DNA of 10,554 nt from NCBI GenBank assembly GCA_023136155.1, contig JAGLRT010000021.1, forward strand, positions 1-10,554, given 5' to 3'. A model generated the notes under the pieces. That model made no database searches, had not been told where the DNA came from, and worked only from the letters and a program-made list of their open reading frames with translations. This DNA is from Methanosarcinales archaeon. Lineage in GTDB: Archaea; Halobacteriota; Methanosarcinia; Methanosarcinales; Methanocomedenaceae. Each line of letters starts with the position of its first letter. Within the stretch, counting starts at the first letter, position 1. Both the position numbers and the translations under genes were made by a program. Of this stretch, positions 6,432 through 10,554 are shown piece after piece.

Positions 6432-6493
6432 ACACGAATGGGTATAATCGTAATACCAAGTATTACTAAAATATAAATCGATGACACGAATGG
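6432..6493 (+). repeat. 10-bp direct repeat flanking the promoter region of the small gene
   Basis: ACACGAATGG occurs at 6432-6441 and again at 6484-6493, 52 bp apart. It brackets the inverted repeats and the TATA-like box. The second copy runs into the ribosome binding site. It may be a pair of regulator sites or chance. Confidence 0.45.
6441..6466 (+). repeat. Two mutually exclusive inverted repeats upstream of the small gene
   Basis: GGTAT (6441-6445) can pair with ATACC (6453-6457). The overlapping GTAATAC (6450-6456) can pair with GTATTAC (6460-6466) across a 3-base spacer, a perfect 7-bp dyad. Depending on where transcription starts, this is either an operator or alternative RNA hairpins. 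Confidence 0.5.
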
Positions 6494-6501
6494 AGTGTGA
6501 T
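6467..6501 (+). promoter_or_regulatory. TATA-like box and Shine-Dalgarno of the small orphan gene
   Basis: AAAATATAAAT (about 6468-6478) is a TATA candidate 30-35 bp before the ATG at 6507. GGAGTGTGATT (6492-6502) is a long near match to the archaeal GGAGGTGATC anti-16S sequence, with about 5 nt spacing, and fixes the start. A more upstream box (TTTATACT, about 6420-6427) would give a longer leader that retains the whole ribosome binding site, so it may be the functional one. Confidence 0.5.
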
Positions 6502-6506
6502 TAAGT

Positions 6507-6830
6507 ATGCCAGAAAATATTGAATTACCGTCCCATATAAAAACATGGGAACAAACAAACCCTAAAGCATTTGAACTATACAAGGGAGAATTCTATGTGG
6601 ATCGAAAGGCAAAATTATCGGCAATACAGGGAATAGTCGAACCAATAGCTCAAAAAGCTGCAAACAATATGAATTCCCACCCACAGGATATATGGAAGAC
6701 ATTCAGGCAAGCGGCCCAGGAGCTTGAGAATTCGAATGATTCGAACCAGATTTTGGCATTGTATGATGCCATCTATGGAAAATTGAACTCTTCAGAAAAG
6801 AAAAAACTGGCATATTATATGGCATATTAA
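6507..6830 (+). CDS. Small hypothetical protein, helical, soluble
   Basis: I do not recognise this 107-residue protein. It starts at an ATG preceded by a good GGAGTGTGATT ribosome binding site, and TATA-like boxes lie upstream, so it is probably a real gene. The sequence is charged and helix-rich, with no Cys, no signal peptide and no membrane segment. It has an aromatic and acidic N-terminal third (LPSHIKTWEQTNPKAFELYKG), a middle with NNMNSHPQDIWKTFRQAAQELE, and a basic end (SSEKKKLAYYMAY). It stands alone, with 251 bp before it and 416 bp after it. A hairpin followed by a pyrimidine run lies about 70 bp beyond the stop. No function is proposed; the elaborate leader hints at regulated expression. 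Confidence 0.68.
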   Translation: MPENIELPSHIKTWEQTNPKAFELYKGEFYVDRKAKLSAIQGIVEPIAQKAANNMNSHPQDIWKTFRQAAQELENSNDSNQILALYDAIYGKLNSSEKKKLAYYMAY

Positions 6831-6901
6831 GGGTCATATAATGGTCTGAGAGTAAAATTACCTGACATTTCAGGTCGAATATTGAAGACTTGTTATTTAG
6901 T

Positions 6902-6942
6902 GGGGCTCCTACGGAAATCGGGCCCCTATCCTCCTCTTTTCT
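6902..6942 (+). terminator. Terminator-like hairpin after the small gene
   Basis: GGGGCTC (6902-6908) pairs with GGGCCCC (6920-6926) with one G-U, forming a 7-bp GC-rich stem with an 11-base loop. A pyrimidine-rich run ending in TTTT follows (6927-6942). It is 72 bp past the stop at 6830 and in the right orientation to end that transcript. Confidence 0.5.
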
Positions 6943-7077
6943 AAACCAAAAAGTGTACTGAGGGTGTCGATCTCTAAAATCAGAGTGAAATGCACATTTG
7001 GATTGTTTAAATCAAGTGCTTAAGCAGGCTTTAGATTCAAAAAGTAGTCAGTTACCCTTAGATTTGAAGCGGATACC

Positions 7078-7130
7078 ACTGAGGTTTTTTCCCCTTCTCT
7101 TCCCCTCTGCGCCCTTGTGGTGAATTAACC
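7078..7130. repeat. Candidate dispersed intergenic repeat
   Basis: The stretch is strongly pyrimidine-biased (ccccttctcttcccctctgc) and then reads gcccttgtggtgaattaacc. Its reverse complement (TTCACCACAAGGGCGCAGAGG followed by AG-rich sequence) resembles the short ACCACAGAGGCGCAGAG-type repeats scattered between genes in many environmental bacterial and archaeal genomes. The match is from memory; only one copy is visible here. Confidence 0.35.
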
Positions 7131-7222
7131 ATACACCCATGCAACACCTTAAATGCACTTCACCCATCGCCCAGCTAAACCATAAGGTATTGAAGCTATT
7201 TTAAAAAACTTCACCAACAATT

Positions 7223-7261
7223 AAAAAAAAAACAATGAGGCCATAGTTACTTCCCGGCCTC
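7223..7261 (-). terminator. ccmF terminator (hairpin plus T10)
   Basis: On the minus strand GAGGCC (7261-7256) and GGCCTC (7242-7237) form a perfect 6-bp stem whose 13-base loop contains the ccmF stop codon. A run of ten T (A10 at 7223-7232 on the plus strand) follows four bases later. Poly-T tracts are the core archaeal termination signal, and the hairpin makes this a well-defined end. Confidence 0.72.
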
Positions 7262-9541
7262 GAGTTCGTCCATCAACATCTTTTCATACTTATTGGCAGC
7301 TTTGCCCTTGCCATTTTTATCAGCCACAGGCTTCTTTTTAGCTGTTTTCTTGACAGGAGCAGCCCGCTGCCAGGGCTCAGGCACTTCAACACTTGCACTG
7401 AACACCTGCTGATGAGCAAATACCAGCAGGGAACCGATACACATCAAAGCAGACCCGATCCAAACGAAACTGATAAGAGGTATCTCTTTCACCACAAAAC
7501 TGTAGCCACTGCCTGCCCGCCCACCATACTTCACATGATAAGTCGTGAATAGCTGTTCATCATCCATAATCTTGGTCCACTCAACCCGTTCAGGTGTACC
7601 ATCCAAGTTCTCGTCATATAGCTCGGTCCAGTAACGCACCGCACCAGTGGATACAAGATTTTCACTCCGATACAGATTAACATAGAAAGCATTCTTGATT
7701 TGCCCCTCCACCATCCTGTCATTGGTTGTCTCCTTATGAATTGGACCACCGTTATCGGCAAATATTAGCTGGAAACCAAGTGGATTGTCACTGTAATCCT
7801 TATTCGTACCATAATCGTCAAGCAATCCGACACTGATATACTGGGTATCTCCCAATTTGGAGTCTGCATAATTTACCCGATAGGTCACATCAAAGGACTG
7901 GCTTACAATTACACCCAAAAGCAGCATAATAGTCCCAAGGTGTATCAAGGCCACTCCTGCAGGTTTAAGCAGCTTTTTCTTATCCTCTGTATTTCCTGTG
8001 TCTATAGAGAATTTATACAATATAGCAATCAGCGAGAATACAAATATCGGCGCATAACTTAGCAGTGATATGCTGCCAAGCATCCGGGTGAAACCGGAAG
8101 CAGACCGGAAGAACGGACTTGCATGGTTTATCAAATAGTATTCAGGTCGTCCCTCGGGTACAATAAAGGCAAGAATAATGCTAAACAGCAATACAACTGC
8201 CGCAGCAATGAGATACTTCTGCGCCCCGATTTTTTTCACAATGGACTTATAGGGCAGGCATACACCGATAATTAACATCAACAGCATGGTGAACGGGTAT
8301 GCCAGCGTATTGAAAAACTCCCGTTCAGTAGGACTGGCGTTAATGTTCATTACAAGTTTTGAATAGATAGGCGCGGTTATACCAAAGAAAGCAACGAAAG
8401 AGAGTATAATGAATACGATAGCTGTAAGGTCAAATAAATTAGACTCGGACAGCAGATGCCCGCCTGCTCCGTCCTCATCTTTTGCATCCTTAATCCGCAT
8501 AAAAGTCATCACTGTCACTCCTACCAGCAGCAACACAGTTACCCAGAAGAATATACTTCCACTGGGCAGTGCACCTACATCGTGAGTGGATGATACCGAA
8601 CCGCTCCGTGCCACCCAACCAGCATACATTGAACTCGTGAATGTAAGTGTCGCGAACAGGGGTGTCAGGTTCTCATATGCGCCTTTGGTCCTGTATTTAT
8701 AAGCCATGTGAATGAACATGGTTGTTATCAGCCATACAAGGAAAGGCGTGGTCTCATAAGGATCCCATGCCCAGATATTGCCTGTACCTGAAAGTGTACC
8801 CCACTGGGCCAGCCCGTAAATCCATGCGCCGCCTACCACCAGTGTAATTGACATTGTGAACCAGGAGATGCGTATCCACTGGCGCTGTACTCTCTCCCAC
8901 TGTTTGCCCAGACCCGGGGTTATCAGGTATGAAAGGGCTGCAGCAAAGGGTATCAGTGTGGTGGCATAGGCTACGAACTGCAAAGGTGGGTGGATTGCCA
9001 TTATGGGATCCTTAAGTATGGGACGCAATCCTGCTCCTTCAGAGAAGGCGTAATCTACCGCTAAGTCATATTGACTGCCCCACAGGTCGAACCAGGTCTG
9101 GAACGGGTACATGCTGGACTTGTACACAATGACATAGATGAAAATGGCACCAACAGATAGCATGATTATCTGCATTCTCCTGAAAAATGGTGAATCCAGA
9201 TTGTACCTTTCACTTATCCACAGGGCCTGTAAGAACACGAGCGCAGCCCACAACACCATTGCACCATCCTGTACCGCAATGGTAGCGGCCAGCTGGTAGA
9301 AAGGACTGAGCAAAGTAGAAGAGTTCCTGGTAACATAAATGAACCTGAAATCAGATGTCAGGAAATAATATATTAGCAACGCCATGGAAAGTATTGATAG
9401 CAATGCCGATATCCTGATGGTCCACCTGGCCGATTTGGTGATATCTTCAACACCTGAATATTCACGATACAGAAGCAGTGCTATGGACAGAAGACTAAAC
9501 AATAACGTACTGTTCAAGAGTAGGGTTCCGTAATTCATCAT
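7247..9541 (-). CDS. ccmF: Cytochrome c maturation protein CcmF (heme lyase subunit)
   Basis: The 764-residue polytopic membrane protein belongs to the CcmF/CcsA heme-handling family. Diagnostic features are the WWD-type segment GTGNIWAWDPYETTPFLVWL (252-271), His184 in IHPPLQFVAYA, His320 in ARSGSVSSTH and His534 in LIHLGTIMLLLG, matching the conserved heme-coordinating histidines of CcmF. A large extracytoplasmic domain (about 550-685) precedes the last helix (about 688-710), as in the family. Bacterial CcmF is about 650 residues; here a Lys/Ala-rich cytoplasmic tail (about 725-764) is extra. The protein would ligate heme to apocytochromes c at CXXCH sites, working with CcmABC and CcmE, none of which are in the window. 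The first of two tandem ATGs (9541) has GGTGA at 9549-9553 with a 7-nt spacer. It is monocistronic in this window. Confidence 0.94.
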   Translation of the reverse strand: MMNYGTLLLNSTLLFSLLSIALLLYREYSGVEDITKSARWTIRISALLSILSMALLIYYFLTSDFRFIYVTRNSSTLLSPFYQLAATIAVQDGAMVLWAALVFLQALWISERYNLDSPFFRRMQIIMLSVGAIFIYVIVYKSSMYPFQTWFDLWGSQYDLAVDYAFSEGAGLRPILKDPIMAIHPPLQFVAYATTLIPFAAALSYLITPGLGKQWERVQRQWIRISWFTMSITLVVGGAWIYGLAQWGTLSGTGNIWAWDPYETTPFLVWLITTMFIHMAYKYRTKGAYENLTPLFATLTFTSSMYAGWVARSGSVSSTHDVGALPSGSIFFWVTVLLLVGVTVMTFMRIKDAKDEDGAGGHLLSESNLFDLTAIVFIILSFVAFFGITAPIYSKLVMNINASPTEREFFNTLAYPFTMLLMLIIGVCLPYKSIVKKIGAQKYLIAAAVVLLFSIILAFIVPEGRPEYYLINHASPFFRSASGFTRMLGSISLLSYAPIFVFSLIAILYKFSIDTGNTEDKKKLLKPAGVALIHLGTIMLLLGVIVSQSFDVTYRVNYADSKLGDTQYISVGLLDDYGTNKDYSDNPLGFQLIFADNGGPIHKETTNDRMVEGQIKNAFYVNLYRSENLVSTGAVRYWTELYDENLDGTPERVEWTKIMDDEQLFTTYHVKYGGRAGSGYSFVVKEIPLISFVWIGSALMCIGSLLVFAHQQVFSASVEVPEPWQRAAPVKKTAKKKPVADKNGKGKAANKYEKMLMDELEAGK

Positions 9542-9548
9542 TTAAATT

Positions 9549-9606
9549 TCACCGGTAATTGATTGAATGAATTTTAACTATATATAATTGCCTTTGAATA
9601 TATAAA
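9549..9606 (-). promoter_or_regulatory. ccmF promoter (TATA) and ribosome binding site
   Basis: On the minus strand TTTATATATTC (9606-9596) is a strong TATA box, giving a start near 9575 and a leader of about 35 nt. GGTGA (9553-9549) lies 7 nt before the ATG at 9541 and decides the start. A second AT-rich stretch (9576-9588) lies around the predicted start of transcription. Confidence 0.6.
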
Positions 9607-9661
9607 CCATTTTATAATTATAACCAGTATGCTGCAATCTCTTTTTTACAAATAATTTATT

Positions 9662-9676
9662 TTACACTAAGTGTAA
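9662..9676. promoter_or_regulatory. Perfect palindrome, candidate operator
   Basis: TTACAC taa GTGTAA is a perfect dyad with 6-bp arms. It lies between the divergent ccmF and rubrerythrin promoters, about 10 bp upstream of the rubrerythrin TATA-like box. That is where a dimeric transcription factor would control BRE/TATA access. The factor is unknown. Confidence 0.5.
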
Positions 9677-9685
9677 CCACTAGGA

Positions 9686-9695
9686 TTTAATATTA
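9686..9695 (+). promoter_or_regulatory. TATA-like box of the rubrerythrin gene
   Basis: TTTAATATTA would place transcription start near 9715, giving a leader of about 68 nt to the ATG at 9783. The in-frame GTG at 9708 would lie upstream of the RNA start, which argues against it as the initiation codon. Confidence 0.4.
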
Positions 9696-9782
9696 CTTTA
9701 AGGTTTTGTGGAAATAACATTTAATTCATGTTTATCGAAAGGCTTTAATTTCTATGACCGTAATGAACAATTGGTTGATAAT

Positions 9783-10298
9783 ATGAAAGTTTTTAAATGC
9801 AAGATATGCCAGGAAGGTTACCTGGGGGATTTTGCGCCTACACATTGTCCATTTTGCGGTGCACACCAGGCCTATCTGATAGAGGCAAAAGATTTCGAAA
9901 TTCCTGAATACACTTTGACCGATATTTCGCGCAATAACTTAAAAGAAGCACTTAAACTGGAGGTAGGTAATGCAGAATTCTACTTTTGTGCCGCCAGTCA
10001 CTCAGATAATGTGGCAGATTCAACCATGTTCAAGAGATTGGGCAAGATAGAGTCCGAACATGCTTCCACCATTGCCAAGGAACTTAAGATATCCTCACCA
10101 GACATCAGCAGGGACAAGGACATGTGCAATAATGAGAACGTGGGCAATCTGGCAGAGTCACACCAGAGAGAGGCAAACGCAATAAAACACTATATCGAAT
10201 TTCTGGACGATGCCACCGAAGAGCGGATTAAAGAAATATTCACAGCCATCGTAGAAATAGAAAAAGACCATTTAAGCCTTACAGAAGGCAGGTTTTAG
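9783..10298 (+). CDS. Reverse rubrerythrin (N-terminal rubredoxin, diiron domain)
   Basis: From the ATG at 9783 (MKVFKCKICQEGY) the product is 171 residues. An in-frame GTG at 9708 would add 25 residues of unconserved character and precede the likely RNA start, so it is not used. The rubredoxin-like iron site is Cys6-X2-Cys9 and Cys22-X2-Cys25. The ferritin-like four-helix domain follows from about residue 45, with carboxylate and His ligands at Glu60, Glu90-X2-His93, Glu125 or Glu130, and Glu160-X2-His163. Rubredoxin placed before the diiron domain is the reverse rubrerythrin order found in anaerobes, where it reduces hydrogen peroxide (and sometimes oxygen) using NAD(P)H-derived electrons. 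It is cytoplasmic. It is divergent from ccmF with a palindrome between them and has a strong hairpin at its stop. Confidence 0.92.
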   Translation: MKVFKCKICQEGYLGDFAPTHCPFCGAHQAYLIEAKDFEIPEYTLTDISRNNLKEALKLEVGNAEFYFCAASHSDNVADSTMFKRLGKIESEHASTIAKELKISSPDISRDKDMCNNENVGNLAESHQREANAIKHYIEFLDDATEERIKEIFTAIVEIEKDHLSLTEGRF

Positions 10299-10319
10299 AG
10301 TTGGGAAATATCCCAACTC
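10298..10319 (+). terminator. Hairpin at the end of the rubrerythrin gene
   Basis: GAGTTGGGA (10298-10306) and TCCCAACTC (10311-10319) form a perfect 9-bp stem with a 4-base loop, starting at the last base of the TAG stop. No T-run follows directly, so it may act as a 3'-end stabiliser as much as a terminator. Confidence 0.6.
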
Positions 10320-10554
10320 CTCAAGCTTCACTTAATTTCAGTAGTTCGCTAAAAAACCGCACTGATTCATTCATCTGATACACTCCATTGAAGACTTGAC
10401 TTTTAATTTACATCTCACCCATTCTTCAATAAGAAGAATAAATATATCAAACCTAAACAAGTCATATTTTATAGTCATCGGACCTGGTTTAACAATCGAA
10501 AAATGCCTTCTTTGAAGACAAAGCCATACATTTTTAAGAAGAAATGAGATCAAT
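10320..10554. other. Terminal AT-rich stretch without a supported gene
   Basis: This AT-rich sequence has short open frames on both strands (a minus-strand frame entered by a TTG near the window edge, and about 50 codons on the plus strand without an ATG). None shows a motif, ribosome binding site or codon pattern I can support. A gene entering from the right cannot be excluded. Confidence 0.4.

Larger units (their letters stand above)
6831..7246. other. 416-bp intergenic region
   Basis: No gene is supported here. It holds a 6-bp stem ACCTGA/TCAGGT (6860-6875), a stronger terminator-like hairpin (6902-6926), a sequence resembling a dispersed intergenic repeat (7078-7130) and the ccmF terminator at its right end. 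The middle (6945-7075) shows nothing I can interpret. Confidence 0.6.

Noticed and set aside
7531..7761. Minus-strand frame of 76 codons inside ccmF
   Set aside because: It is an alternate-frame shadow of a firmly identified gene.
9708..9782. GTG start adding 25 residues to the rubrerythrin
   Set aside because: The extension is unlike the family, has no ribosome binding site and lies upstream of the predicted transcription start; MKVFKCKIC is the typical N-terminus.
10371..10553. Minus-strand frame of 60 codons at the window edge
   Set aside because: It has only a TTG start at the very edge, no ribosome binding site and no recognisable motif. It could be the end of a gene beyond the window but cannot be supported here.

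Overview
The window most resembles an archaeal chromosome, probably from the Methanosarcinales or a related anaerobic methanotroph (ANME-2 or Methanoperedens type). The grounds are BRE/TATA-like boxes about 25-50 bp upstream of several starts (one placed as in leaderless genes), GGTGA-type ribosome binding sites, a CcmF-type cytochrome c maturation protein and a reverse rubrerythrin. No rRNA, tRNA, CRISPR array, transposase or integrase was seen. The lineage is inferred from gene content only.

Layout. Positions 1-1042 hold the end of sucC and a complete sucD, overlapping by ATGA, which form succinyl-CoA synthetase. Convergent to them and only 13 bp away is a minus-strand two-gene unit. It is transcribed from about 3719 down to 1056 and encodes a STAND/AAA-like P-loop ATPase followed by a TPR protein. 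The TPR protein carries what looks like a degenerate NTPase domain and five 120-bp tandem repeats. Positions 4025-4953 repeat the same junction in decayed form: a 171-bp remnant of the sucD 3' end that has lost its phosphohistidine, then a second, smaller TPR paralogue that ends against it just as the first TPR gene ends against sucD. This looks like an old segmental duplication of the sucD-tail/TPR unit, with the second ATPase missing. A truncated gene fragment with a thrombospondin type 3-like calcium-binding end follows at 5040-5357.

Positions 5392-6255 encode an EamA/DMT transporter that appears to be leaderless. A small orphan protein (6507-6830) lies behind a leader with nested inverted repeats. 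A 416-bp gene-free stretch contains a terminator-like hairpin and a sequence resembling a dispersed intergenic repeat. The long minus-strand gene at 7247-9541 is ccmF, the heme ligation subunit of system I cytochrome c maturation, with a clear hairpin and T-tract terminator. Divergent from it, at 9783-10298, is a reverse rubrerythrin for peroxide defence, behind a perfect palindrome that may be an operator. The last 256 bp contain a strong hairpin and no gene I can support.

The housekeeping genes (sucCD, ccmF, rubrerythrin, transporter) seem unconnected to one another. The unusual part is 1043-5357: an accessory pocket between sucD and the transporter, more AT-rich than sucD, with paralogous ATPase/TPR genes, repeat expansion, a duplicated housekeeping-gene tail and gene fragments. 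The ATPase plus pseudo-NTPase-TPR pair is the best candidate for an uncharacterised signalling or conflict system.
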